From assembly GCA_021784975.1 (NCBI GenBank), contig JAJYGU010000365.1, forward strand, positions 1 to 19,356: a stretch of DNA of 19,356 nucleotides. Direction: 5' to 3'. The notes under the pieces are model-generated. The model was given only the letters and a program-made list of their open reading frames with translations. It made no database searches and was not told the DNA's origin. Below, in pieces: positions 7,518 to 15,723 of the stretch (positions are counted from its first letter, which is position 1; every line of letters starts with the position of its first letter). The DNA is from Planctomycetota bacterium. GTDB lineage: Bacteria; Planctomycetota; Planctomycetia; Pirellulales; Thermoguttaceae. Made by a program: the position numbers and the translations under genes.

Positions 7518-8381
7518 TTACTGCGCGCCAAACCGCTCTGCCAGTGCGTAGCGATCCTCCACGCCGATCAGGGCGTTGAACTCGTCGAACGACATCGTCT
7601 CGGCGCGGGCTCCGCAGGTGGCCCCGTCGCGGAGCAGCTTGGCGTACACCGCCTGGATAGCCCGGGCCGACGCGAACAAGGCCGCCAGCGGGTGCACGAT
7701 CAGTTGGAAGCCCAAGGCAGCCAGATCGGCCTTGGGCAATAGCGGTGTCTTGCCGCCTTCGATCATGTTGGCCACCGTGGGCTTGGGGGCCCGGCGGCCG
7801 ATCTCTCGCAGCACCTCCAACGAAGGCGGGGCCTCGACGAAACTGGCGTCGGCGCCGGCCTGGCAAGCGGCGGTGACGCGGGCGATGGCTTCGTCGACGC
7901 CCGCCGGCGCCAAAGCGTCGGTCCGGGCGACGATAAAGAAATCGCCGCCGCCGCGGGCGTCCACCGCCGCCCGAATCTTGTGGATATATTCCTCCCGGTC
8001 GATCACCCGCTTGCCGCGCATGTGGCCGCACTTCTTGGGCCACACCTGGTCCTCCAGGAAGCAGCCGGCCGCCCCGGCGGCCATGAGCTCCTTGACGGTG
8101 CGATGCACGTTCAAGGGATTGCCGTAGCCCGTGTCGGCGTCGACGATGATGGGAATCGCCACGCTCATGCACACCCGGCGGGCCCGATCGATCATCTCGG
8201 TCTGCGTCAACAGGCCGAAGTCGGGCTCGCCGATGGCGGTGGCCGCCACCGAATAGCCCGAGATAAAGGCCATGGGAAAGCCGACTTGTTCGACGATCTT
8301 GGCCGAGAGGGCGTCGAACACTCCGGGAAAGGCAATGCAGCCGGCGCTGTCGAGCACGCGATGGATGCGGGTTGGGCCCAT
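7518..8381 (-). CDS. Isocitrate lyase / PEP mutase superfamily enzyme (PrpB-like lyase)
   Basis: The protein has 287 residues from the ATG at 8381, the normal length for the PrpB/oxaloacetate-decarboxylase/PEP-mutase group. Visible motifs are PGVFDALSA (about 19-27), the metal-binding DADTGYGN (81-88), and KKCGHMRGK (116-124), which contains the KxCGH catalytic Cys of lyases (Cys118). An ARTDA motif is also present. The KKCGH loop favours C-C bond lyase activity (methylisocitrate-like or a 2-alkylmalate-type substrate) over phosphonate mutase activity. No 2-methylcitrate cycle genes are nearby, so the substrate is unknown. An in-frame ATG at 8408 would add nine residues and overlap the response-regulator gene. 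The start at 8381 begins 5 nt after that gene's stop, so the two are probably cotranscribed. Confidence 0.88.
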   Translation of the reverse strand: MGPTRIHRVLDSAGCIAFPGVFDALSAKIVEQVGFPMAFISGYSVAATAIGEPDFGLLTQTEMIDRARRVCMSVAIPIIVDADTGYGNPLNVHRTVKELMAAGAAGCFLEDQVWPKKCGHMRGKRVIDREEYIHKIRAAVDARGGGDFFIVARTDALAPAGVDEAIARVTAACQAGADASFVEAPPSLEVLREIGRRAPKPTVANMIEGGKTPLLPKADLAALGFQLIVHPLAALFASARAIQAVYAKLLRDGATCGARAETMSFDEFNALIGVEDRYALAERFGAQ

Positions 8382-8386
8382 GGCAA

Positions 8387-9070
8387 TTAACCGTTTTCCA
8401 GCACCCATTGAACGGCCGAGCGAGTCAGCTCGGCGGCGTTTTTCAGCCCCAGCTTGCTCTTGATCTTCTCGCGGTTGGCCTCCACCGTTTTGGGCTTGAC
8501 GCCCAGTTGCCGGGCGATTTGCCGGGTGGTGATTCCCTGACCGACCATGCGAAAGACTTCGATTTCGCGATTGGAGAGGGTGGCCAGCGGGTCCTCATCG
8601 GTGAGCCGTCCGCTGCCCAGCCGCTGCAGCATGATCTTGGTCATTCGGAGGCTGAGATACACCTCGCCGCGAAGCACCTGGCGAATCGCCCGAAGAATGA
8701 TTTCCAGCGGCTCTTGCTTGTTGACGTAGCCCATGGCCCCGGCTCGGATGGCCCGCTCGGCAAACATCTTTTCGTCGAAGGTGGACCACACCAGGGTTTT
8801 GGTGCCGTTGCTGAGGGCCTTGATCTGGGAGAGTAACTGCATGCCGTGACTGCCGCGCAAGGCCATGTCGACGACCACCAGGTCCGGCTGCAACGTCTTG
8901 ACCTGCTCCAATGCCTCATCCACATTGTCGGAGCCTTCATAGACTTCAATGTCCGACTCGCGGCGAATCAGCCGCGCCAGGCCGTCGCGGACCACCGGGT
9001 GATCATCCACGATCAGCACTCGATACAGCCGCTGGCCCTTGCTGGTGCTGGCGGAGATAGTACCCATCAT
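8387..9070 (-). CDS. Response regulator, NarL/FixJ (LuxR) family
   Basis: This cytoplasmic two-component transcription regulator has 227 residues, typical of the family. The receiver domain (about 16-135) has the acidic pair DD22-23, phosphoacceptor Asp68 in VVVDMAL, Ser96 at the switch position and Lys118 in YVNKQEP. The C-terminal LuxR-type HTH (about 163-213) contains LSNREIEVF and the recognition-helix region KPKTVEANREKIKSKLGL. Two adjacent ATG codons (9070 and 9067) are possible starts. The lyase gene follows directly and may be its target or simply its operon partner. A gap of 245 nt separates it from the upstream receiver gene, so it probably has its own promoter. Its kinase is not evident, although the kinase at 14110-15723 is a candidate. 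Confidence 0.93.
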   Translation of the reverse strand: MMGTISASTSKGQRLYRVLIVDDHPVVRDGLARLIRRESDIEVYEGSDNVDEALEQVKTLQPDLVVVDMALRGSHGMQLLSQIKALSNGTKTLVWSTFDEKMFAERAIRAGAMGYVNKQEPLEIILRAIRQVLRGEVYLSLRMTKIMLQRLGSGRLTDEDPLATLSNREIEVFRMVGQGITTRQIARQLGVKPKTVEANREKIKSKLGLKNAAELTRSAVQWVLENG

Positions 9071-9106
9071 GATCTCGCCTCAGCCGCGTTGCTCTCGCAG
9101 CAGCTA

Positions 9107-9135
9107 TCTGTAACACACTTCCGAAAAAAGAACAA
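9107..9135 (-). promoter_or_regulatory. Weak candidate promoter for the LuxR-type regulator
   Basis: On the minus strand TTGTTC (9135-9130) and TACAGA (9112-9107) are separated by 17 nt, 36 nt upstream of the ATG. The -35 matches at four of six positions, the -10 more poorly. It is offered only because a separate promoter is expected in this gap. Confidence 0.2.
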
Positions 9136-9270
9136 GTGCTTGAAGGGGAAAAGCGGCGATGCGAGCAGTCGTGGGCTGGATTTCGCAAATCTCCGGGCTT
9201 GGCAGGCGGTTGACGTACGACTTTCACCTAGAGAGCGCCCTGCGGTTTTCCCTAGCCAGAGCATAAGGAT

Positions 9271-9304
9271 GATGGTCGCCGAGGCGGAGCGAGCCTCGCC
9301 GTCC
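9271..9304. repeat. GC-rich hairpin after the stand-alone receiver gene
   Basis: CGAGGC (9280-9285), a 7-nt loop, and GCCTCG (9293-9298) form a perfect 6-bp stem within a GGTCGCC...CCGTCC context. It lies just past the stop of the minus-strand receiver gene and could end that operon. No U-run follows. I recall very similar GGCGAGGCTCGC-type strings as dispersed repeats in planctomycete genomes, which needs checking. Confidence 0.4.
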
Positions 9305-9315
9305 TTCCAGAACCG

Positions 9316-9738
9316 TCACGTGCCGGGCGGAGCATCCGAAGACTGCTCCGGGATCTCCTGGATTTCCTGGGCGATCTTCAGCACCAGATCCCGCAGTTGT
9401 CCCAGCCGGAACGGCTTGGCGATAAAATCCACCGCGCCGCGTTGCATGGCCTGGCGAGCCGTTTCCACGGTGGCATACCCGGTGATGATGACTACCCGGA
9501 TTTCGGGAGCTTGCTGGCGAACGAAACTCAGAAGCTCGATCCCGTCGGGATGGGCCATTTTCAGATCGGTGATCAGGATATCGAACCGCTTCTGCGCCAG
9601 CCGTTCCTTGGCGGCTTGGCTGTCGGTGAAGGTCTCCACCAAGAGGCCGTTCTTCTCGAAGACGGACCGCAATCGCTCGCAGACGATGCGCTCGTCATCG
9701 ACAATACACAACTCGATCGGCCTAAGCATCGCCGACAT
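9316..9738 (-). CDS. Stand-alone receiver-domain response regulator
   Basis: The 140 residues consist almost entirely of a CheY-like receiver of the NtrC-type branch. Visible are DDE (14-16), phosphoacceptor Asp58 in ITDLKM, switch Thr86 in ITGYAT and Lys108 in AKPF. No DNA-binding or enzymatic output domain follows, only a short acidic tail. It therefore probably acts by protein contact or as a phosphate sink or relay. The gene begins 8 nt after the stop of the PEP-synthase-like gene. A GGGTGGAG sequence lies directly before the ATG at 9738 and is about 10 nt from a second ATG at 9729, so either start is possible. It is likely the last gene of the minus-strand signalling operon. Confidence 0.9.
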   Translation of the reverse strand: MSAMLRPIELCIVDDERIVCERLRSVFEKNGLLVETFTDSQAAKERLAQKRFDILITDLKMAHPDGIELLSFVRQQAPEIRVVIITGYATVETARQAMQRGAVDFIAKPFRLGQLRDLVLKIAQEIQEIPEQSSDAPPGT

Positions 9739-9746
9739 GCTCCACC

Positions 9747-12317
9747 CTAGCTGGGCAACTGGGTATTATGAAAGGCTTGCAGGAATTCGTCAACGCCGTC
9801 GGCGATCATGGCGTCTCCCCGCATCTGCACGTCCATTTGCCGGGTAAAGCCGATCAGCAAGCCGAGCATCCGCATCCGTTGGAGCATGGTTTCCCGATCG
9901 AATTTCTTCAGCCGTGCGACCAGGAAATCACTGCTGAGGTCGGTGACGAAATCTTGCCTCTCGAGGATGATGGCGATCATCTTCGTCCGCCGCAAGCGTC
10001 GGGCCATCTCGGTCAGGCCGCCGACGAAGCGGAAACGGATGTAGTTGTCGTTGCGGTCTTCGCACACGAAGGCGTCGATCTGATTGAAATGGTATCCCAG
10101 GTGCAGGTTCAAGTTGAGGTAGTGGTCGGAGGCGATGGCCAGGTTTCCGGCGGGCAGGCCCCGGTTGGCGTCCGCCAGCGGCGGGGCACTTACGGCGCTG
10201 GAGAGGAAACTGCCCAGGTCCATGGCGGCCGGCTCGGTCCGCCAGGCGCCGGGGGCGTTCAGACCCTCCAGCAAGGCCCGCAGCGGAAGGCAGGTAATCT
10301 GCTCCGGGGTGCAGCGAAGATGGGCCGGCGGCGCCTCCAGCCCGCCGCCGATGTCGATCACCACCAGGTCCAAGGGGACGGCCATGTCCACGGCCGCCCA
10401 ATGCGAGCCCTTCGCGGCGGGGCCGAGAGGGCGGCCTTCCAGGAAGTGCTCCACCGCCTTTTCGTGGGCGAAGCGGATGACGTCGTGGTAGGTCTGGCAG
10501 TTGCGTGGGGCGAAGTTCCTGGCTTGCGGGTCCTTGAGATTCAAGGGCGCGATCCGCTTCAGCATGCGGCGGAGCACGCGGAACTCCCGGCTATCTTCGA
10601 AGGGAGACTGCCGCCGGGCCTGGTACTGCAACAACTCCTCCACTCGCCCCTCGTACACCACGTTTTCCTCGGCGTCCACCGTGATCTCAGGTCCCTCGGC
10701 CAGCACGCGGGTGGCGATCTCCACATCGACCAGCGCGGGCACGCGAAACTCCCTGGTAATCGTGGCCAAGTGACCGGTGGAGGCGCCGACATCGGCGATT
10801 ACGGCGTTGGCGTAGGGAACCAACTCGGCCAGGTGGGGCGAGGACAAGCGGGTGACCAGCACGAAATCCTTGGGCAGATCATCCGGTTTTTCTCCACCTT
10901 GGACCACCACCGCGCGTCCGTAGCCGATGCCACGGCAGGCGATGGTCCCCCGGCCCGCCAGCAGCACTCGGTGGCGTTGGGTGGCGGTCATCGCCTGGCG
11001 GTCGATGCCCGGCGTCTCCGCTTGCAAAGGGAGCGGCCGGGTTTGCAGGATGACCAACTCCCCGCGCTCGTCCTGGGCCCACTCGATGTCCTGGGCGGAT
11101 TTCATGTATCTCTCGATCTTCAGGGCCACTTCAGCCAAGTGGACCAGAAAGTCGTCCGAGACGGCGGGGAGGTCGCGGCGGTCGGCCGGCACGGGGCTCG
11201 CCCGGACGCCTCCCTGGGGATCCACCCGGTACATCTGATCTTTTCGCGGTATTTCCCGAGAAAGCACGCGGTAGGGAAGCGTCCGCGACATCACGAACCG
11301 GTCGATGCGCCCTCCGCCTTCCACCACCAGTCTACCCAGACCGGGGGCGGCGGAGACCAACAGCACATCCCGCTGAGGATCGTTGGGATCCAGAGTGTAG
11401 ACCACGCCGCTGGACCGCGCCGGGACCATGCGGATGCATCCCACCGCCATCAGTGCCTGTTGCCAGGGCTCCTCCCGTTTGGTCTGGTAGACGATGGCCG
11501 GGGCCCTGAAGAGACTGGCCAGGACTCGTTGGTACGCGGCCGGCACGTCGGCGGCAGGCACGCCCAGACAGGTCTCGTGCAGACCGGCGAAGCTCAGGTC
11601 CTTTTCTTCGCCGATGGCGCTGCTGCGAACCGCAAACAAGTCGGGCATCCCTCCCCCTTGGGCGACCTGGGAAAGGGCCTTGCGGATCGCCCGGGCAATG
11701 TCGCCAGGAATACGACCCTCCAATACGAGCCGGCTTAACCGGGCTTCGACCCTTCGCGCCAACGGAGTCTCGTCGTTCGGCGCTTCCGACACTTCCTGGA
11801 GATGGTCGTTCAGCCGAATCTCCTCGAAAACCCTCATGCAGGCGCGGGCGGTAATCACGAAGCCGTCGGGCACCTGACAGGTCAACCGTCGGCGGATTTC
11901 GCCCAGGCAGGCCATCTTTTCGCCGACCGCCTCACTCAAGTCGCGATCCACCTCGTCCAACGGGAGGACATAGGGCGTCAGAGGCGCCGAAGGTCTGCGC
12001 TCCAGCACTTCGCTTACGCCGGCGCGGATCCGCTCGAAGGCATCGCCCAAGGCCAGATAGCGGTGGTCGGTGATCTCGTTGAGATCAATGACGACGTGTT
12101 GCACCGCGTCTTCCAGTTGGGCGGCGAAGCGGCGCAGGTACTGGAAGTCAAACAGCAGGTCGCCACCCAGACTCTCGGTGGCCTGGGCGATCAGCTCCAG
12201 CACGAGATTGTTGCGATCCAGCAAGGCCCGCAACCGCTCGATCTTCGCCCGCAGCGCATCGACGGTCTCGGCGGCTCGCCCGGGGCTGAAAATCCTCCGC
12301 CAGATGGACATCGTCAT
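9747..12317 (-). CDS. PEP/pyruvate-binding domain protein: PPDK-like ATP-grasp plus phosphohistidine domain with atypical C-terminus
   Basis: The protein has 856 residues from the ATG at 12317. An N-terminal helical region (about 15-115) precedes a PPDK/PEP-synthase-type ATP-binding domain (about 125-435) with VGEKMACLGEI, AVRSSAIGE and SFAGLHET (about 230-250), and DIEWAQD and LQTRPLPL (about 410-430). The swivelling domain follows, with ASTGHLATITREF placing the phosphorylatable His at about 516. The usual PEP/pyruvate TIM barrel is not recognisable. About 270 residues of another domain follow instead, including YLNLNLHLGYHF and DNYIRFRF. The protein could phosphorylate its own His from ATP, but ordinary PEP synthesis is unlikely; the acceptor is unknown. 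A TTG at 12371 could extend the frame by 18 residues with no added similarity. It lies in a cluster with a kinase, receivers and an exporter, which suggests a signalling or energy-coupling role. Confidence 0.85.
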   Translation of the reverse strand: MTMSIWRRIFSPGRAAETVDALRAKIERLRALLDRNNLVLELIAQATESLGGDLLFDFQYLRRFAAQLEDAVQHVVIDLNEITDHRYLALGDAFERIRAGVSEVLERRPSAPLTPYVLPLDEVDRDLSEAVGEKMACLGEIRRRLTCQVPDGFVITARACMRVFEEIRLNDHLQEVSEAPNDETPLARRVEARLSRLVLEGRIPGDIARAIRKALSQVAQGGGMPDLFAVRSSAIGEEKDLSFAGLHETCLGVPAADVPAAYQRVLASLFRAPAIVYQTKREEPWQQALMAVGCIRMVPARSSGVVYTLDPNDPQRDVLLVSAAPGLGRLVVEGGGRIDRFVMSRTLPYRVLSREIPRKDQMYRVDPQGGVRASPVPADRRDLPAVSDDFLVHLAEVALKIERYMKSAQDIEWAQDERGELVILQTRPLPLQAETPGIDRQAMTATQRHRVLLAGRGTIACRGIGYGRAVVVQGGEKPDDLPKDFVLVTRLSSPHLAELVPYANAVIADVGASTGHLATITREFRVPALVDVEIATRVLAEGPEITVDAEENVVYEGRVEELLQYQARRQSPFEDSREFRVLRRMLKRIAPLNLKDPQARNFAPRNCQTYHDVIRFAHEKAVEHFLEGRPLGPAAKGSHWAAVDMAVPLDLVVIDIGGGLEAPPAHLRCTPEQITCLPLRALLEGLNAPGAWRTEPAAMDLGSFLSSAVSAPPLADANRGLPAGNLAIASDHYLNLNLHLGYHFNQIDAFVCEDRNDNYIRFRFVGGLTEMARRLRRTKMIAIILERQDFVTDLSSDFLVARLKKFDRETMLQRMRMLGLLIGFTRQMDVQMRGDAMIADGVDEFLQAFHNTQLPS

Positions 12318-12422
12318 CTCGGACTCTTGATGGCTTACGCTTGAAAGGGAAACCAACCGCTTCGCTAGCAACGATTTGTTTCAACTCAGGCCGCGACGAG
12401 CATCACTTGCCGGAATGGGACC

Positions 12423-13181
12423 TCACCTGCCGAAGACCAGCCCGGTGCTCAGGCCGGCGAGAACCGCCACCGCCACCGCCAGGCAACCGTAGAGCAATCC
12501 GTGGTTGGCGGCCAAATCGGTGATGGCTGACACCGCCGCCCCACGCCGCAATCGGACGTTGGCGGTGCCGATGAGTTCTCCTTTCCCTCCCTGAAAGGCG
12601 AACACATCGACGGTGTAATCGCCCACCGGCGCCTTGGCGGGCAGCAGGAACTCGCCGACGGCTTCTTGCCGCCCCGCGTCGGCCGGTTGGATCTGAATGC
12701 CGCCCGCCTGCCAATCGAACAAATGGTCCTTCTGTTTGAGCTTCACCAATTCGGCGAAAAGCTCCGGGGGAGCGTCGTCCGATCCGCGGAGGCACTGGCG
12801 CCGCACTCCGTCGTAGCCCAGCTTCATCCGTTCGAGGGTTTCCGGGGCGGCGATCTGGTCAAGTGAGCACGAGCTGCGGAGCAGATACACCGTTGGGACC
12901 GCCGTAAAGTGGACGTCGCCCATGTTCCTCCAGATCAAGCCGTACTTCTTCCCTTTCTTCTTCAACGTCAACGGCTCATCCGCCGAGGTGAGCCGCATGA
13001 CGATTTTTCGCGGGGACGGCGTGGTTGCCCGGACGGAAAGCCGTTGACCGGAGTAGCAGACGCCGATCTGAACCTCAGACGGTTCAACCCGAACGCTGCC
13101 TGAGCCGCTACCGGCTAATGCCGGCAAGCTCCCGAGCAAAAGCACCACTAGCAGCGCCGCCGACGGCAAATGGCGAAACAT
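12423..13181 (-). CDS. TIGR02186-like membrane-anchored envelope protein
   Basis: The protein has 252 residues with an N-terminal signal peptide (hydrophobic core about 8-20, probable cleavage after ALA near 24), a long non-cytoplasmic domain and one C-terminal membrane segment (about 228-250, LLYGCLAVAVAVLAG). The pattern of LFAELVKLKQ, then LPAKAPVGDYTVDVFAFQ, then a C-terminal LLYG helix matches my recollection of TIGR02186 (Alph_Pro_TM), a family often found next to TauE/SafE exporters. Its biochemical role is unknown. The ATG at 13181 shares a base with the stop of the exporter gene (TGATG), which indicates translational coupling, and a TGGGGG ribosome-binding sequence precedes it. A TTG three bases upstream is a less likely start. 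Confidence 0.75.
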   Translation of the reverse strand: MFRHLPSAALLVVLLLGSLPALAGSGSGSVRVEPSEVQIGVCYSGQRLSVRATTPSPRKIVMRLTSADEPLTLKKKGKKYGLIWRNMGDVHFTAVPTVYLLRSSCSLDQIAAPETLERMKLGYDGVRRQCLRGSDDAPPELFAELVKLKQKDHLFDWQAGGIQIQPADAGRQEAVGEFLLPAKAPVGDYTVDVFAFQGGKGELIGTANVRLRRGAAVSAITDLAANHGLLYGCLAVAVAVLAGLSTGLVFGR

Positions 13182-14113
13182 CAATGACCCCCAGGGTAGG
13201 ATAGCATGATATGCGGCGGGACGAGCAAGTCGAAGGTCATTTTGGCCATCACCGCCAGCACGATAAGCGACAGCAGAATCTTCAGTTGCTCGGCCCGGAG
13301 CCGCCGGTTGATGCGGACGCCGATCTCGGTGCCCACTCCCGACCCGACCAGCATGATCAGCGCCAGAATGAAATCCACCGTGTGATTGATCCAGGCTTGC
13401 ATGACGGTGACGTTGGCGCAGGTGAACAGGATTTGGAAAAGGCTGGTGCCCACCACCACGTGCATGGGCATGCGCAGCAGGTAGACCATCACCGGGACCA
13501 TCAGGAATCCGCCGCCCACGCCCATGATGGCCGACAGCACGCCCACCAGCACCCCCAGCAGAAAGGGAACCAGGGCCGAGAGCCGGACCTTGGACTTGGG
13601 GAAATCAACTTTCCAGGGCAGGCTGCCGATGAGCCGGGCGTAGATCGAGGGTCGATGGTGGGCCGGCCGCGAGAGCGTCTCGACCACCCCGCCCCGCAAG
13701 TCGCGGACGCTGTCGTAGAACATGTAGCTGCCCACGCTGCCCAGCATCACCACGTAGGTGATGGCGATGACGAAATCGGCGTCTCCGGTGGCGGACAGGT
13801 AGTGAACGATCGGCACGCCCAGGGTTCCGCCGACCAGACCGCCGATGAGCATCAGGATGCCCATCTTGAAGTCGACCGTCCCGCCGCGGGCATGGGAGAC
13901 GGTTCCGGTGGCGCAAGCGGCCACGATCTCGTTGGCCCCGGAAGCGGCCGCCACCGTGGGGGGGATTCCGATCATCATCAACAGCGGCGTCAGCAGAAAC
14001 CCGCCCCCGACGCCGAACAAACCGGACAAGAGGCCGATCAGCGCGCCCAGTCCGACCAGCAAAAGGGCGTTCACACTGTTGGCGGCGACGGGCAGATAGA
14101 TATCGAGATTCAT
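13181..14113 (-). CDS. Sulfite exporter TauE/SafE family permease
   Basis: This inner-membrane protein has 310 residues and about eight hydrophobic segments in two homologous halves. Each half carries the family glycine motif: GLLSGLFGVGGGF (about 26-38) and GVLSAIMGVGGGF (about 191-204). Members export or import sulfite, sulfonates or other small anions. The substrate cannot be read from sequence, but neighbouring TIGR02186-like and signalling genes are a recurring context as I recall. The ATG overlaps the stop of the kinase gene by four bases (ATGA), and its own stop overlaps the next gene by one base. The tight coupling suggests that kinase, exporter and envelope protein are made in fixed proportion. 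Confidence 0.9.
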   Translation of the reverse strand: MNLDIYLPVAANSVNALLLVGLGALIGLLSGLFGVGGGFLLTPLLMMIGIPPTVAAASGANEIVAACATGTVSHARGGTVDFKMGILMLIGGLVGGTLGVPIVHYLSATGDADFVIAITYVVMLGSVGSYMFYDSVRDLRGGVVETLSRPAHHRPSIYARLIGSLPWKVDFPKSKVRLSALVPFLLGVLVGVLSAIMGVGGGFLMVPVMVYLLRMPMHVVVGTSLFQILFTCANVTVMQAWINHTVDFILALIMLVGSGVGTEIGVRINRRLRAEQLKILLSLIVLAVMAKMTFDLLVPPHIMLSYPGGH

Positions 14114-15723
14114 GAATCCGGGGCCTCCGAAGAGTTTCCGATGTTGGCCGGGACTTTGGCGACCGGCAGCAAAACGGTGAAGGTAGTTCCCTTGCCGACT
14201 TCACTTTCGACGCGGATGTCGCCGCCGTGCCGTTGCACGATCCCCAGAGAGACCGACAAGCCGAGCCCGGTTCCCTTGGCCGCCTTCTTGGAGGTGAAGA
14301 AGGGGTCGAAGATCTCGCGGAGGTGTTGCTTGGGGATGCCGATGCCGGTGTCCTCGAACTGGACGGCCACAAACTCGCGGTCTTCGCTGTTGGAGAGCTT
14401 GATGCGCAGGGCGCCGCCCTCCGGCATGGCATCCAGCGCGTTGAGCACCAGGTTGAGAAACACCTGCTCCAGTTGCTGGCGGTCGCCGTAGATGGGCGGC
14501 AGGTGCTCTTCAACGATCCCTTCCACCTTGACCTTGGCCAGTTTGATCTGATTGCTGGCCAGCCGCAAGGTCTCTTCGACCACCTGCTGGACCTGGTGGG
14601 ACTCCAATTCGACTTCGCTCTCCCGAGCGAAGTCCAGCAGGTTCCGCACGATCTTCTGAGCCCGCTCCGACTCGGCCACCAGATCGTTGATCATTTCCAG
14701 GCATTTCTCCCGGTCAAGCTCCTGGAAGTCCTCCTGCAAGAGCGAGGCGGTGAGGATGATGTTGTTGATGGGATTGTTCAGTTCGTGGGCCACCCCGGCG
14801 GTAAGCGTGCCCACCGCCTTAAGCTTGTGAGTGGTCACCAGCAATTCCTGCCGGTAGACCACCTGGTGCATCATGTGGTTCATCGCCATGGCCAGTTCGG
14901 AGAACTCGTCGCGATACTTCCGCCGCAGGACCAGCGGGGTGAAGTCGCCTTGGGCAATCCGGCGGGTGGCGGCCATCATCCGGTTCAGCGGCGAAAGCAC
15001 CCGCTTGGAAATGAAGGTGGCCAGGTAGACCATCAACAGGATCAAGATCCCCAGGAAGGCCACCGGGACCGGTTGCGAGATGGCCAGCATGGAGTTGACC
15101 GAGTTCCGCTCCTTCCACACCAGGTCCTCGGCCACGGCCACTATTTGGGCCCCCTGCTCCCGCAACTGCCCCTCGATCTGTGTCTCGGCCGAGGTCTCGC
15201 GGGGAGCCGCTGGGCCGCGATCCATCTTGGGCAACCGGGAGAGCAGGCTTTCGTAGGCTTTGAGATGTCCGGTCATGGTATCGAAACCGGCCTGTCCAAT
15301 CACCGCCGCGATGTTGCGGCCCTCTTCGTCCAAGATACGGCGGGCGCTGCGAACGTGCTCCAGGGCGCCGCTCAGGTCGGTGTGATACAGAAAGTAGTTT
15401 TTCTCATAGCGGCGGGCTTCCTGAATCTCAAAAGTATAATTGGTGGCCGCCTCCAGGAAGGCCAACTTGGCGATGATCCGAGAGATCATCAGCATGGAAA
15501 CAATGGCCAAGGCCAGCGTCAACAGCAACGAGAGGAGAAAGCCGACGCTCAACTGGCGGCGGATCGAAAGGCTGGGACGCTCCTGCAAGGCGGCTTGGGC
15601 CTCGTCCGGGCTTACCTCGGCAGAGACCGCCCGCGACGAAGCCGGCGGCTGAGCGCCGGCCCTGGCAGTCCAAACCGCGCTGGCCGGCGCGTGGCCAGGT
15701 GCTGGGGGCGTGCGGCTATTCAA
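14110..15723 (-). CDS. Membrane sensor histidine kinase (HAMP-HisKA-HATPase)
   Basis: The protein has 537 residues. A Pro/Ala-rich cytoplasmic N-terminus (1-55) precedes TM1 (about 58-81), an extracytoplasmic helical sensor (82-217), TM2 (about 219-238), a HAMP linker (about 239-292), the dimerisation helix with phospho-acceptor His313 in VAHELNNP, and an HATPase domain with NLVLNALDAM, DTGIGIP and GTGLGLS. The sensor contains RRYEKNYFL, like the RRxEKdF motif of four-helix-bundle ligand-binding domains. The best start is a TTG at 15723, overlapping the receiver gene by 8 nt; no ATG or GTG occurs before TM1. The flanking receiver proteins are its likely partners. The ligand is unknown. Confidence 0.92.
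   Translation of the reverse strand: MNSRTPPAPGHAPASAVWTARAGAQPPASSRAVSAEVSPDEAQAALQERPSLSIRRQLSVGFLLSLLLTLALAIVSMLMISRIIAKLAFLEAATNYTFEIQEARRYEKNYFLYHTDLSGALEHVRSARRILDEEGRNIAAVIGQAGFDTMTGHLKAYESLLSRLPKMDRGPAAPRETSAETQIEGQLREQGAQIVAVAEDLVWKERNSVNSMLAISQPVPVAFLGILILLMVYLATFISKRVLSPLNRMMAATRRIAQGDFTPLVLRRKYRDEFSELAMAMNHMMHQVVYRQELLVTTHKLKAVGTLTAGVAHELNNPINNIILTASLLQEDFQELDREKCLEMINDLVAESERAQKIVRNLLDFARESEVELESHQVQQVVEETLRLASNQIKLAKVKVEGIVEEHLPPIYGDRQQLEQVFLNLVLNALDAMPEGGALRIKLSNSEDREFVAVQFEDTGIGIPKQHLREIFDPFFTSKKAAKGTGLGLSVSLGIVQRHGGDIRVESEVGKGTTFTVLLPVAKVPANIGNSSEAPDS

Noticed and set aside
8382..8408. ATG at 8408 as start of the lyase-family gene
   Set aside because: It has no ribosome-binding sequence and would overlap the regulator gene by 22 nt; the ATG at 8381 leads straight into the family's N-terminal region. 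It cannot be fully excluded.
9067..9264. Small open frame of 65 codons in the gap between the two regulator genes
   Set aside because: It overlaps the start of the LuxR-type gene, has biased composition and no motif; the gap is better seen as promoter and terminator DNA.
12318..12371. TTG at 12371 as start of the PEP-synthase-like gene
   Set aside because: It adds 18 residues without family resemblance, and an ATG at 12317 leads directly into the predicted N-terminal region.
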